DNA of 64,000 bases, from positions 1 through 64,000 of the forward strand of contig JAGBSL010000020.1 of assembly GCA_017631875.1 (NCBI GenBank), given 5' to 3'. This DNA is from Bacteroidales bacterium. GTDB lineage: Bacteria; Bacteroidota; Bacteroidia; Bacteroidales; UBA932. A model generated the notes under the pieces. It was given only the letters and a program-made list of their open reading frames with translations, was not told the DNA's origin and did not search any database. Positions 1 through 9,423 of this stretch are shown here, in pieces (the first letter of the stretch is position 1; the number at the start of each line of letters is the position of its first letter). The translations under genes were made by a program, and so were the position numbers.

Positions 1-1995
1 ATTACCATTCTTGCAGCAGTGCTCATGACAATGAGCGCAACGGCTGCGCCAAAACACTATGAGCTGAAGTCTCCGGACGGAAACATTGTGGTTTCGATCG
101 AAGCGGGAGAAGGAATCAGCTACAGCCTGACCCACGGTCAGGATCTTCTTCTTGACAAGACGGACATTTCAATGATTACTGTTGAAGGAAATGTTTTCGG
201 TGGCGTTCAGCCAGTGAAGAAAGTGACCCGCAGGAGCGTATCGGAAACCATCACTCCGGTAATCTATACGAAGGATGTGGTCAAGGATGAATTCAATGAG
301 CTGACATTGAAGTTCAAGCAGTTCTCAGTGGTTTTCCGTGCTTACGACGAAGGAATGGCATACCGTTTCATCTCGCATCTCAAGGGAGACTATCACGTAG
401 AGTATGAGATGGCGGAATTCAACTTCGCCCAGGACTGGAACATGTGGGCAGCATATGTCGCACAGCACACAGAAACGCTTGAAAGTCAGTTCTATAACTC
501 GTTCGAGAATAGATATTCATACACTCCGCTTTCGGAGTGGGATAAAACCCTCATGGCATTCCTTCCGCTGCTGGTCGACGGCCCGAACGGAAAGAAGATC
601 GCGATCACAGAGGCAGACCTTCTGAACTATCCGGGCATGTATCTGTATAATGACAATCTTGACGGCGAGAAGGATTCCGCTCTCGAGGCAAGATTCCCGG
701 GCTATCCTGATGAGGTAAGGCAGGGAGGTCACAGTGACCTTCAGATGGAGGTTCAGAGCAGACATCCTTACATTGCTAAATGCAGTGGCGAACAGGCCTT
801 CCCTTGGAGAGTCATCTCGGTTTCTACGGAAGACATCCAGATGGCAGACAATGATATGGTCTACTGTCTTGCTACTCCTGCTGACGCGACCAAGGACTGG
901 AGCTGGGTGAAGCCAGGCAAGGTAGCATGGGACTGGTGGAACGACTGGAACATCGACGGTGTAGACTTCGTGTCCGGAATCAATAATGATACATATAAGC
1001 ATTACATTGACTTCGCATCCAAGAACGACATCGAGTATGTCATCCTCGATGAGGGATGGTCGGTAAAAGGAGCTGCGGACCTCTTCCAGGTGGTGCCTGA
1101 AATAGACCTTGAGATGCTGGTAGAATATGCTTCGGAGCGCAATGTAGGCCTGATTCTATGGGCCGGATATTGGGCGTTCGACCGTGATATGGAAAAGGTC
1201 TGCGAGCATTATTCGAAGATGGGCATCAAGGGCTTCAAGATCGACTTCATGGACCGCGATGACCAGTACATGGTGGACTTCCATCGTCGTGCATCCGAGA
1301 CTACTGCCAAGTATCATATGATGGCGGATTTCCACGGTTCATACAAGCCTACAGGCCTCCACAGGACATATCCGAATGTAGTCAACTATGAGGGTGTCCA
1401 TGGTCTTGAGACAATGAAATGGAGCGACGCATCCGTGGATCAGGTGACCTATGACGTTACCTTCCCGTTCATCCGCATGATGGCCGGTCAGATAGATTAC
1501 ACCCAGGGTGCCATGAGGAATGCTACTAAGTCCAATTATCATCCTGTCTATAACGAGCCTATGAGCCAGGGTACACGCTGTCGCCAGCTCGCTCAGTACG
1601 TAATCTTCAATTCTCCTCTGAACATGCTCTGCGACTCTCCTTCGAACTATATGAGGGAGCAGGAATGCCTGGAGTTCATCGCGGCGATCCCGACCGTATG
1701 GGATGAGACCCGCGGTCTGTGCGGCGAGGTCGGAAAGTACATAGCGATCGCACGCCGTAATGGAAACGACTGGTACGTGGGTGCTATGACAGACTGGTCT
1801 TCACGTGAGCTGGTGCTTGACCTGACATTCCTCCCTGAGGGTTCATACGAGGTTGAGATCTATCGTGACGGAGCCAATGCCTACCGCGTCGCAAGGGATT
1901 ACAAGAAGGAGGTCGTGGAACTCCCATCTGACCGCCGACTTACAGTCAATATGGCACCAGGTGGCGGATTTGCTGCAAAGATTGTAAAAAAGTAA
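1..1995 (+). CDS. GH97 family glycoside hydrolase (alpha-galactosidase/alpha-glucosidase), 5' end cut by window
   Basis: A secreted or periplasmic GH97 hydrolase that removes alpha-linked galactose or glucose. The frame is open from base 1 and reads through a signal-peptide-like stretch ending around SATAAP, so the true start lies left of the window. Family landmarks are the N-terminal beta-sandwich, the central barrel and a C-terminal beta domain. The barrel segment KIDFMD has its first Asp at 1243-1245, and NYEG has a Glu at 1390-1392. In the retaining GH97 branch (established for BtGH97b) an Asp at this site is the nucleophile and the Glu is the acid/base, so I infer the retaining, alpha-galactosidase-like branch rather than the inverting SusB type. 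Exact substrate is uncertain. It ends 91 bp before tnaA, with no clear terminator between. Confidence 0.88.
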   Translation: MTILAAVLMTMSATAAPKHYELKSPDGNIVVSIEAGEGISYSLTHGQDLLLDKTDISMITVEGNVFGGVQPVKKVTRRSVSETITPVIYTKDVVKDEFNELTLKFKQFSVVFRAYDEGMAYRFISHLKGDYHVEYEMAEFNFAQDWNMWAAYVAQHTETLESQFYNSFENRYSYTPLSEWDKTLMAFLPLLVDGPNGKKIAITEADLLNYPGMYLYNDNLDGEKDSALEARFPGYPDEVRQGGHSDLQMEVQSRHPYIAKCSGEQAFPWRVISVSTEDIQMADNDMVYCLATPADATKDWSWVKPGKVAWDWWNDWNIDGVDFVSGINNDTYKHYIDFASKNDIEYVILDEGWSVKGAADLFQVVPEIDLEMLVEYASERNVGLILWAGYWAFDRDMEKVCEHYSKMGIKGFKIDFMDRDDQYMVDFHRRASETTAKYHMMADFHGSYKPTGLHRTYPNVVNYEGVHGLETMKWSDASVDQVTYDVTFPFIRMMAGQIDYTQGAMRNATKSNYHPVYNEPMSQGTRCRQLAQYVIFNSPLNMLCDSPSNYMREQECLEFIAAIPTVWDETRGLCGEVGKYIAIARRNGNDWYVGAMTDWSSRELVLDLTFLPEGSYEVEIYRDGANAYRVARDYKKEVVELPSDRRLTVNMAPGGGFAAKIVKK

Positions 1996-2086
1996 AACGA
2001 AAATCCGTTAATCCGCTAAAAATCATTACCTTTATCGGCTGTAAACACGAAAATTATAATAATTAACTCTTAAAATACTAATAATC

Positions 2087-3460
2087 ATGGAATTACCTTT
2101 TGCAGAATCGTACAAGATCAAAATGGTCGAGCCTCTTCGCATGAGTACTCGCGAGGAGCGTGAGCAGTGGATCAAGGAAGCAGACTACAACCTCTTCCAG
2201 CTTAAGTCAGACCAGGTTTACATTGACTGTCTTACTGACTCAGGTACAGGCGCTATGAGCGACCGCCAGTGGGCTGCAATGATGATGGGTGACGAGAGCT
2301 ACGCAGGTTCATCATCTTTCTTCATGCTCAAGGACACTATCGCAAAGATCACAGGTTTCGAGTACGTAATCCCTACTCACCAGGGTCGTGCTGCTGAGAA
2401 CGTGCTCTTCAGCCACCTCGTGAAGGCAGGCGCTATCGTTCCAGGTAACTCACACTTCGATACAACAAAGGGTCACATCGAGAGCCGCAAGGCATTCGCA
2501 GTTGACTGCACAGTAGACGAGGCAAAGAACACTCAGCTCGAGGTTCCTTTCAAGGGTAACGTTGACCCTAAGAAGCTCGAGAAGGTTCTCGCAGAGAACG
2601 CTGACCTCGTTCCATTCATCATCGTGACTGTAACAAACAACACAGCCGGAGGACAGCCTGTATCAATGCAGAACCTCCGCGAGGTTCGCGCAGTTGCTGA
2701 CAAGTACGGCAAGCGCGTGATCTTCGACTCTGCTCGTTTCGTTGAGAACGCATACTTCATCCGCACTCGTGAGGAAGGATACGGCGACAAGACTATCAAG
2801 GAGATCTGCAAGGAGATGTTCTCATACGCTGACGGTATGACAATGTCATCAAAGAAGGACGGTCTGGTCAACATGGGTGGTTTCATCGCAACACGCCACG
2901 AGGACTGGTATGAGGGTGCAAAGAGATTCTGTATCCCATTCGAGGGCTTCCTCACATACGGTGGTATGAACGGCCGTGACATGGCTGCTCTCGCAGTAGG
3001 TCTTGACGAGAACACTGAGCTCCCTACAATCGAGACTCGTATCAAGCAGGTTCAGTACCTCGCAGCTAAGCTCGACGAGTACGGAATCCCTTACCAGCGT
3101 CCAGTAGGTGGTCACGCTATCTTCGTAGACGCTGACCGCGTTCTCGACCAGATCCCTAAGGAGGAGTTCCCAGCTCAGACACTCGCCATCGAGCTCTACA
3201 TCGAGGCTGGTGTACGTGGTTGTGAGATCGGTTACATCCTCGCTGACCGCGATCCTGTAACTCGTGAGAACCGTTTCGGTGGTCTCGACCTTCTGCGTCT
3301 CTGCATCGCTCGCCGTGTGTACACTAACAACCACATGGACGTGATCGCAGCAGCCCTCAAGAACGTTTACGATCGTCGTCACGAGATCACTCGCGGTGTG
3401 AAGATCACTTGGGAGACTGAGCTCATGCGTCACTTCACTGTGAAGCTCGAGAGACTCTAA
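2087..3460 (+). CDS. tnaA: Tryptophanase
   Basis: PLP-dependent lyase that splits L-tryptophan into indole, pyruvate and ammonia in the cytoplasm. At 457 residues it has the family length. The beta-eliminating lyase landmarks are present: LTDSGTGAMSD near the N-terminus, THQGRAAEN, DSARFVENAYF, and MSSKKDG with Lys257 as the expected Schiff-base lysine. Tyrosine phenol-lyase is a close relative, but the HFDTTKGH and RGCEIGYILADRDP segments match Bacteroides tryptophanases as I remember them. Codon choice is strongly biased (AAG, GGT, CTC, CGC), as in highly expressed genes. No TnaC-like leader peptide is apparent upstream and no tryptophan permease lies next to it. It ends in a strong hairpin terminator. 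Confidence 0.95.
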   Translation: MELPFAESYKIKMVEPLRMSTREEREQWIKEADYNLFQLKSDQVYIDCLTDSGTGAMSDRQWAAMMMGDESYAGSSSFFMLKDTIAKITGFEYVIPTHQGRAAENVLFSHLVKAGAIVPGNSHFDTTKGHIESRKAFAVDCTVDEAKNTQLEVPFKGNVDPKKLEKVLAENADLVPFIIVTVTNNTAGGQPVSMQNLREVRAVADKYGKRVIFDSARFVENAYFIRTREEGYGDKTIKEICKEMFSYADGMTMSSKKDGLVNMGGFIATRHEDWYEGAKRFCIPFEGFLTYGGMNGRDMAALAVGLDENTELPTIETRIKQVQYLAAKLDEYGIPYQRPVGGHAIFVDADRVLDQIPKEEFPAQTLAIELYIEAGVRGCEIGYILADRDPVTRENRFGGLDLLRLCIARRVYTNNHMDVIAAALKNVYDRRHEITRGVKITWETELMRHFTVKLERL

Positions 3461-3500
3461 ATAAGGATAACTCATATAGCTGATAATCAGCATTTTATAT

Positions 3501-3534
3501 AATTAAGGGTCGGAATATTTTCCGACCCTTAATT
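3501..3534. terminator. Bidirectional intrinsic terminator between tnaA and the CotH-like gene
   Basis: A perfect 15-bp stem (AATTAAGGGTCGGAA and its complement) with a TATT loop, flanked by A/T on both sides. It sits between two convergent genes and can serve both. Its core reappears at 20881-20912. Confidence 0.85.
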
Positions 3535-3570
3535 ATTAATTTATCTGTGTGACAATTAGTTAGGTGATAC

Positions 3571-5091
3571 CTACTCCATACTGTTGATGACCTCGGTCTT
3601 GACGCGGAACCAGTTGTTGGAGCCGGTGTCCACGAGGCGGTACTCGGTGTGATTGCTCCATGAGGCTGGCTGGTCCTTGATGCTCATGTCTTCTCCTGTG
3701 TCGTTTGATACGTATGGACTGATCTTGTCCTGCCATGCCTTGATTCTCGGAACGCTGGCGTCCATGTGGAACAGTGCGTTTGCCGGGTCTACGAGTTCCT
3801 GCAGGGCCTCTTTGTAGATCTGTCTGAATTCATCGAATATCATCATCTTTTCCATGAGGATGCCGGCATTTCCCCAGTCGTACGGATCCTGGCGTCCTGC
3901 GTCATTCACGATCAGACTTGTTCCGAGTGAGTTGTCATAGTCGTATGGAAGGAAATAAACCTTGTAGTCGTCCAGTCCGGTGCCGCTGAAGTAGAGGTAG
4001 AAGTTGTTTCCGTTGCCCCAGTGGTCGTCCCACATACCTACAGCCACGTTTACTGCGTATGTCTTCAGCAGGAACTCAACGTCAAACACCTCCTTTGCCC
4101 ATTTCTCGAAGTGTATGCTGTGCTTGTTGTTGAGGTTCTTTATGAAATCCACCAGCTGTGCCCTTGCAGCAGCAAAGTCTTCCTCGTCACCCTTGAATTC
4201 ATAAGTGTAGTTTACGCCGTTGTCCTGGTCCCAGTTGACCTGGTTGGGGTTATTCGGGTCGATATGTTTGAGGTCAGCCATGCCTCCGGCTCCATAGACG
4301 CACTTCCACAGATTGCCTTTGACATTCTCGAACATGCCTTCTTCGCGTCGCTCCACGAACTCTTCATCGATAGGCTCGATCATGTTATAGACGCCGAAAT
4401 ATGCAGGCTTTTCATCTCCGACCTGAAGCCAGAGCCTGCAGTAGGTAGAGAATGCGCTTGTCCAGATGCCGTAGCGGCGGAACAGGTCATAGCAATAAAG
4501 CTCGCGCACATAGCAAGGGTCGTCCTTGAACCATTTCAGGTTGACCTTTCTGATGCCATGGATCGTGTGGTCGGAGTCCTTATGGTACTTTCTGAAATTG
4601 ATGCCGAAGTGGCAGTGATGCCAGTCGGGATTGTTGGAATTGTGGTTCTGTCCCGTATATCCTTCAGGTCTGCGGCGTGAGGTGTTTCCTCTAAGGCGCA
4701 GGCCTCCGTCTTCGATGAATATGGTCTCGCTGCCTTTCTTGTATGTGAAGTCCGCATGGAAGTAGTCCACATTGTTGTTGAACTCGTCAAATCTCTTCAG
4801 CAGTTTGTTCCATTCATCCTTAGTGATGTGGACGGTGATTTCAGGGATGACATTCTCGTCCCATACGTATGCGACGCCGGGATCGTTGACGCTTGCGGGA
4901 GTGAACGGCACAATGCCCTCAGGAACAGGCTCTGGTTCGGGTTCCGGCTCAGGCTCCGGTTCCGGTTTCGGCTCCGGTTTTTCGGTGCCCTCGTCCTTGT
5001 TGTCAGGCATGATGATCATGTCAGGAGTGATAAATCCGTCGCAGCCGGCCAATACGGCCAAACACATGAGGAGGCGTGCTATTCTTTTCAT
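3571..5091 (-). CDS. CotH-kinase-like surface lipoprotein
   Basis: Secreted lipoprotein with a CotH-type domain, the atypical protein-kinase-like fold first known from spore coat protein CotH. The N-terminus has a short signal peptide and lipobox (LAVLAGC, residues 11-17), then a tether rich in Pro-Glu repeats (about residues 36-60). The CotH region begins near residue 75. Landmarks are LRLRGNTSRR, the GMWDDHWGNGNNFYLYF segment and the acidic PYDYDNSLG segment, which carry the family's metal-binding and catalytic Asp residues. The substrate is unknown; Bacteroidota CotH lipoproteins have been linked only loosely to surface carbohydrate or adhesion functions. It is monocistronic, convergent with tnaA, and read from a promoter shared back-to-back with the arabinose operon. 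Confidence 0.8.
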   Translation of the reverse strand: MKRIARLLMCLAVLAGCDGFITPDMIIMPDNKDEGTEKPEPKPEPEPEPEPEPEPVPEGIVPFTPASVNDPGVAYVWDENVIPEITVHITKDEWNKLLKRFDEFNNNVDYFHADFTYKKGSETIFIEDGGLRLRGNTSRRRPEGYTGQNHNSNNPDWHHCHFGINFRKYHKDSDHTIHGIRKVNLKWFKDDPCYVRELYCYDLFRRYGIWTSAFSTYCRLWLQVGDEKPAYFGVYNMIEPIDEEFVERREEGMFENVKGNLWKCVYGAGGMADLKHIDPNNPNQVNWDQDNGVNYTYEFKGDEEDFAAARAQLVDFIKNLNNKHSIHFEKWAKEVFDVEFLLKTYAVNVAVGMWDDHWGNGNNFYLYFSGTGLDDYKVYFLPYDYDNSLGTSLIVNDAGRQDPYDWGNAGILMEKMMIFDEFRQIYKEALQELVDPANALFHMDASVPRIKAWQDKISPYVSNDTGEDMSIKDQPASWSNHTEYRLVDTGSNNWFRVKTEVINSME

Positions 5092-5113
5092 ACTCTATAT
5101 TTTTGATGACATG

Positions 5114-5145
5114 CAAATTTATTATATTTGTGAGACTTTGGCAAA
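5114..5145 (-). promoter_or_regulatory. Bacteroidales-type promoter for the CotH-like gene
   Basis: Read on the minus strand: TTTG (5145-5142), 20 bases, TAAATTTG (5121-5114). This is a full match to the Bacteroides consensus TTTG-N19-21-TAnnTTTG and lies 22 bp before the ATG at 5091. On the plus strand TATATTTG at 5123-5130 is a plausible -7 element for the arabinose operon, but its nearest TTTG (5102-5105) is only 17 bases away, so that one is weaker. Confidence 0.65.
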
Positions 5146-5178
5146 AACCGCAGAGTAATACACTAAACTACCATAATT

Positions 5179-7164
5179 ATGAATTTCGTACAGCAGATCG
5201 GCGAGACCTTGAGTTCCATAGACCTGGGTCAGGCCATTGGTGCATCCGGCTTCAGGACGGTGGATCTTATCATCCTGGTGATCTACCTCGTTGTCCTTGT
5301 CGCCTTGGGACTCTTCCTCGGACGCACTAAAAAGGGTGAGGAAAAGAGTGCAAACGATTACTTCCTTGCCGGCAATACACTTACATGGTGGGCAGTAGGA
5401 GCTTCTCTGATTGCCGCCAACATCTCGGCAGAGCAGTTCATCGGAATGTCGGGCACGGGTTTCCGTGACGGAATCGCGACAGCGGCATACGAGATCATGG
5501 CGGCCGTCACTCTGATCGTCATAGGAAAGTTCCTCCTGCCGGTCATGCTCAAGCAGAAGATATTCACAATCCCTCAGTTCCTGCGTGAGAGATACAGCGA
5601 TGGAGTCGGACTGGCATTCTCGGTCCTCTGGCTGTTCCTTTACATATTCGTGAACCTTACTTCGGTAGCATGGCTTGGTGCTCTTGCCATCGAGCAGATC
5701 CTCGGACTGCAGGATGTGTACATTGCCATGGGCGAGACGATGATCTCCATGAGGATGGTTATAATCGTCTTCCTGTTCATTGTAGCAGGCGTATATTCCA
5801 TCTATGGCGGTCTTGCATCCGTTGCATGGACAGACGTTATGCAGGTTGTATTCCTTGTGGGAGGCGGACTCATCACGGCGTGGTTTGCCCTCAAGGCTGC
5901 AGGTGACGGTGCTGCTATGGAAGGATTGAGAAACGTATATACAACCCTTACGACGGGAGATTATGTCCGGGATACCCATTTCCATCTGGTCATCCAGGAG
6001 TCTCATAATCCGAGCGCATTCGCCAATGTGCCGGGTATAGTTGCGGTAGTAGGTGCCGTATGGCTCACCAACCTCGGTTACTGGGGATTCAACCAGTACA
6101 TCATCCAGAAGGGTCTTGCGGCAAAGAGCGTGAACGAGGCGCAGAAGGGTCTCGTCTTCGCCGGTTTCCTCAAGCTTCTGATTCCGTTCATCGTGGTGCT
6201 TCCTGGCGTATGCGCATATTACATGACCCAGAACGCCGAGCAGTTCTCTATGCTTCAGGGATCCATCAAGGTGGCAGATGATGCCTATCCATGGCTGATC
6301 CGCAACTTCGCTCCACCTGTGGTCAAGGGTCTCTCATTCGCTGCCCTGGCTGCGGCGATCATCTCGTCACTGGCATCCATGCTGAACTCTACATCGACCC
6401 TGTTCACCATGGATATCTATAAGAAATATGTAAATCCTCAGGCTCCGGACAGGAAGCTGGTCAACGTAGGTCGTCTTACGTCCCTCGTGGCCCTCATCAT
6501 CGCGGCGGTAGCCGTGAAGCCTCTGCTCGGAGGTCTTGACCAGGCGTTCCAATATATACAGGAGTATTCAGGATTCATCTATCCGGGAATCATCGTGGTG
6601 TTCGGCCTCGGCCTTCTGTGGAAGCGTGCTTCCAACAAGGCTGCGATCTGGACAGCCATCGCAACAATTCCTCTGGGAGTGCTCTTCAAACTCTGTCTGG
6701 GCGATGTCGCCTTCCAGCTCAGAGCTGGCTACATCTTCATGATACTCGTGACCATGTTTGTCCTCATCTCGCTGATAGACAAGAAATTCGTTTCGTGCGA
6801 ACTTCCTGAGCAGAAGGACAGGGCCACAATGATGAAGTGGGCAAAGATCATAGGAGGAACAGGTGCTTTCTTCATCCTCGCGGCAGCGGTTGTGGTAATC
6901 TGGGGAGCGCTTCTTCCTGAGACAGCAACACCAGAGAACAATGCGATAGCATACCTCAACGACATAGGATTCCAGGCGTTCTTCTTCTTCGGAGTCCTCG
7001 TCGGCTGCAACGCGGTATGGCTCTGGTCTGACGCCAATGACAAGAAGATGGACGTTAAGGCGCTTCCTGTGGACCTCAAGCTTTTCCACACAAGCAAGGA
7101 GTACGCATGGGGAGCCCTCGCGATAGGAATCATAACACTCGTTCTTTATATAACACTCTGGTAA
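5179..7164 (+). CDS. Sodium:solute symporter (SSS family), probable arabinose transporter
   Basis: Inner-membrane sodium/sugar symporter of the SSS (SGLT-like) family, 661 residues with about 14 hydrophobic segments. The first membrane span is near residues 28-46, followed by the family-typical [19 protein letters not shown] segment and the [10 protein letters not shown] motif. The 3' end touches araD, leaving one base between stop and start, so they are co-transcribed. That context makes L-arabinose, or an arabinose-containing product, the most likely cargo. Substrate is inferred from neighbours, not from sequence motifs. Confidence 0.88.
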   Translation: MNFVQQIGETLSSIDLGQAIGASGFRTVDLIILVIYLVVLVALGLFLGRTKKGEEKSANDYFLAGNTLTWWAVGASLIAANISAEQFIGMSGTGFRDGIATAAYEIMAAVTLIVIGKFLLPVMLKQKIFTIPQFLRERYSDGVGLAFSVLWLFLYIFVNLTSVAWLGALAIEQILGLQDVYIAMGETMISMRMVIIVFLFIVAGVYSIYGGLASVAWTDVMQVVFLVGGGLITAWFALKAAGDGAAMEGLRNVYTTLTTGDYVRDTHFHLVIQESHNPSAFANVPGIVAVVGAVWLTNLGYWGFNQYIIQKGLAAKSVNEAQKGLVFAGFLKLLIPFIVVLPGVCAYYMTQNAEQFSMLQGSIKVADDAYPWLIRNFAPPVVKGLSFAALAAAIISSLASMLNSTSTLFTMDIYKKYVNPQAPDRKLVNVGRLTSLVALIIAAVAVKPLLGGLDQAFQYIQEYSGFIYPGIIVVFGLGLLWKRASNKAAIWTAIATIPLGVLFKLCLGDVAFQLRAGYIFMILVTMFVLISLIDKKFVSCELPEQKDRATMMKWAKIIGGTGAFFILAAAVVVIWGALLPETATPENNAIAYLNDIGFQAFFFFGVLVGCNAVWLWSDANDKKMDVKALPVDLKLFHTSKEYAWGALAIGIITLVLYITLW

Positions 7165-7165
7165 A

Positions 7166-7858
7166 ATGTTAGAGGAACTCAAAGCGAAGGTCTGCAAGGC
7201 CAACCTCGAGCTGGTCGGCCACGGACTTGTCATATTCACATGGGGCAATGTATCGGCTATAGACCGCGAAAGCGGGCTGGTGGTGATAAAGCCCAGCGGC
7301 GTGTCCTATGATGACATGAAGCCGGAAGACATGGTGGTCGTTGACCTTGAAGGTAATATCGTCGAGGGTGAACTCAACCCTTCATCCGACACTCCGACCC
7401 ACCTTGCCCTCTACAGGGCATGGCCCGAGATAGGTGGCGTGGTTCATACCCACTCTACCTATGCGACTGCATGGGCACAGGCAGGAATGGATATCCCGAA
7501 CATAGGAACGACGCATGCGGATTATTTCCACCAGGCGATTCCATGTACGGACAGCATGACCGAGGACGAGATCAAGGGCGCATACGAACTTGAGACGGGA
7601 AATGTCATCGTGAGACGTTTCGAGGGCATGAATCCGGTCCATACTCCCGGCGTTCTGGTCAAGAACCATGGCCCGTTCTCATGGGGTAAGGATGCTTTCG
7701 ACGCCGTCCATAATGCCGTAGTGATGGAGCAGGTTGCGAAGATGGCCTACATTGCCTTCGGAGTAAATCCGAACCTTTCCATGAATGCGCATCTCATAGA
7801 GAAGCATTTCAACCGCAAGCACGGTCCGGGTGCATATTACGGACAGAAGAAGAAATAA
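7166..7858 (+). CDS. araD: L-ribulose-5-phosphate 4-epimerase
   Basis: Class II aldolase-family epimerase converting L-ribulose 5-phosphate to D-xylulose 5-phosphate, the last step from arabinose to the pentose phosphate pathway. At 230 residues it has the AraD length. Visible landmarks are GNVSAID and KPSGVSYDD (phosphate and substrate binding), SSDTPTH, and the zinc-binding histidines in [13 protein letters not shown] plus the later histidine of the subunit motif around KNHGPFSWG. It lies in the operon symporter-araD-araA-araB-galM, one base after the symporter and 21 bases before araA. Fuculose-phosphate aldolase is the main look-alike, but context settles it. Confidence 0.94.
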   Translation: MLEELKAKVCKANLELVGHGLVIFTWGNVSAIDRESGLVVIKPSGVSYDDMKPEDMVVVDLEGNIVEGELNPSSDTPTHLALYRAWPEIGGVVHTHSTYATAWAQAGMDIPNIGTTHADYFHQAIPCTDSMTEDEIKGAYELETGNVIVRRFEGMNPVHTPGVLVKNHGPFSWGKDAFDAVHNAVVMEQVAKMAYIAFGVNPNLSMNAHLIEKHFNRKHGPGAYYGQKKK

Positions 7859-7879
7859 TAACGCTTAAACTTAATAATC

Positions 7880-9421
7880 ATGATCAAGGCATTTGAAAAT
7901 TTCGAAGTATGGTTTGTCACAGGTGCTCAGCTTCTTTATGGAGGTGATGCGGTAGTCGCTGTCGACGGACATTCGTCAGCTATGGTGGATGGAATGAACG
8001 CTTCAGGCATTCTTCCTGTAAAGCTCGTGTATAAAGGCACAGCAAACTCTTCTCAGGAAGTTGCTGACGTAATGAGCGCTGCCGAGGCGGACAAGAAGTG
8101 TATCGGTGTGATCACATGGATGCATACCTTCTCTCCTGCAAAGATGTGGATTCATGGAATGCAGAAGCTCCGCAAGCCTCTTCTCCATCTCCACACCCAG
8201 TACAACGAGGAGATTCCTTGGGACACCATGGACATGGACTTCATGAACCTTAATCAGAGCGCCCATGGCGACCGCGAGTTCGGACACATCCTTGCCCGCA
8301 TGCGCAAGAACCACAAGACAGTAGTAGGCTACTGGAAGGATCCGAAGACTCTGGAGCATATCGCGGTATGGCAGAGGGTAGCAGCTGCATGGGCTGATTC
8401 CCAGGACATGAGGATCCTGCGTTTCGGCGACCAGATGAACAATGTGGCAGTTACCGACGGCGACAAGGTCGAGGCCGAGATGAGGTTCGGCTACCATGTG
8501 GACTATATGCCTTTCAGCGAGGTCATGACTTATTTCGACAAGGTTGAGGATAAGGACGTAGACGAGCTCGTGAAGGTTTATTTCGAGGAGTACACACACG
8601 CTCCAGAGCTTGAGGACAAGTCTACAGAGGCATATAGGAAGGTATGGAATTCGGCAAAGGCTGAGCTTACTCTCCGCGCAGTCCTTACAGATAAGGGAGC
8701 AAAGGCCTTCACTACAAATTTCGATGACCTCGGTGATGTCAATGTAAATGAGACAGGCAGAGGTTTTGACCAGATTCCTGGTCTGGCTTCGCAGAGACTG
8801 ATGGTCGAGGGTTACGGATTCGGAGCTGAAGGCGACTGGAAGTCGGCTGCGCTCTGCCGTACAGTGTGGTTCATGAGCCAGGGACTCCCTAAGGGATGTT
8901 CATTCCTCGAGGATTACACCCTCCATTTCGACGGTGAGCAGTCGGCGATCCTCCAGGCGCACATGCTTGAGATCTGCCCTCTTATTGCAGACGCAAAGCC
9001 TAAGCTTGAGGTGCATCACCTTGGAATTGGCGTGCGTAAGGAGCAGACAGCGCGTCTGGTGTTCACAAGCAAGACAGGCGACGGCGTGACCGCTACAGTA
9101 GTGGACATGGGAGGCCGTTTCCGCCTTATCGTAAATGAGGTCAGGTGCATTGAGTCTAAGCCTCTTCCTAAGCTTCCGGTGGCATCTGCCCTCTGGATTC
9201 CTAAGCCTAACTTCGAGGTCGGTGCAGGCGCTTGGATCATGGCTGGAGGTACCCACCACTCATGCTTCTCATATGACCTTACCCCTGAATACTGGGAGGA
9301 TTATGCAGAGATCGCTGATATCGAGATGCTCCTGATCAACGATGAGACAACTATCCAGAACTTCAAGAGAGATCTCAGGATCAATGAGATATATTACATG
9401 TTGAATAAAGCCCTCAAATAG
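7880..9421 (+). CDS. araA: L-arabinose isomerase
   Basis: Manganese-dependent cytosolic enzyme that interconverts L-arabinose and L-ribulose. At 513 residues it is normal for the family. Metal and catalytic landmarks are visible: Glu in MVEGYGFGAEGDWKSAA, Glu in SFLEDYTLHF, His in EVHHLGIG, and His in GGTHHSCFSYD, matching the conserved Glu/Glu/His/His metal set known from E. coli AraA. It begins FENFEVWFVTGAQLLYG, the usual AraA start. The gene sits 21 bases after araD and 2 bases before araB. Confidence 0.97.
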   Translation: MIKAFENFEVWFVTGAQLLYGGDAVVAVDGHSSAMVDGMNASGILPVKLVYKGTANSSQEVADVMSAAEADKKCIGVITWMHTFSPAKMWIHGMQKLRKPLLHLHTQYNEEIPWDTMDMDFMNLNQSAHGDREFGHILARMRKNHKTVVGYWKDPKTLEHIAVWQRVAAAWADSQDMRILRFGDQMNNVAVTDGDKVEAEMRFGYHVDYMPFSEVMTYFDKVEDKDVDELVKVYFEEYTHAPELEDKSTEAYRKVWNSAKAELTLRAVLTDKGAKAFTTNFDDLGDVNVNETGRGFDQIPGLASQRLMVEGYGFGAEGDWKSAALCRTVWFMSQGLPKGCSFLEDYTLHFDGEQSAILQAHMLEICPLIADAKPKLEVHHLGIGVRKEQTARLVFTSKTGDGVTATVVDMGGRFRLIVNEVRCIESKPLPKLPVASALWIPKPNFEVGAGAWIMAGGTHHSCFSYDLTPEYWEDYAEIADIEMLLINDETTIQNFKRDLRINEIYYMLNKALK

Positions 9422-9423
9422 CC

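Noticed and set aside
2087..3460. Tyrosine phenol-lyase instead of tryptophanase
   Set aside because: Same superfamily, but several segments match Bacteroides tryptophanase better than tyrosine phenol-lyase.
5122..6006. 294-codon open frame opposite the symporter gene
   Set aside because: Antisense shadow; the sense strand encodes a complete SSS transporter.
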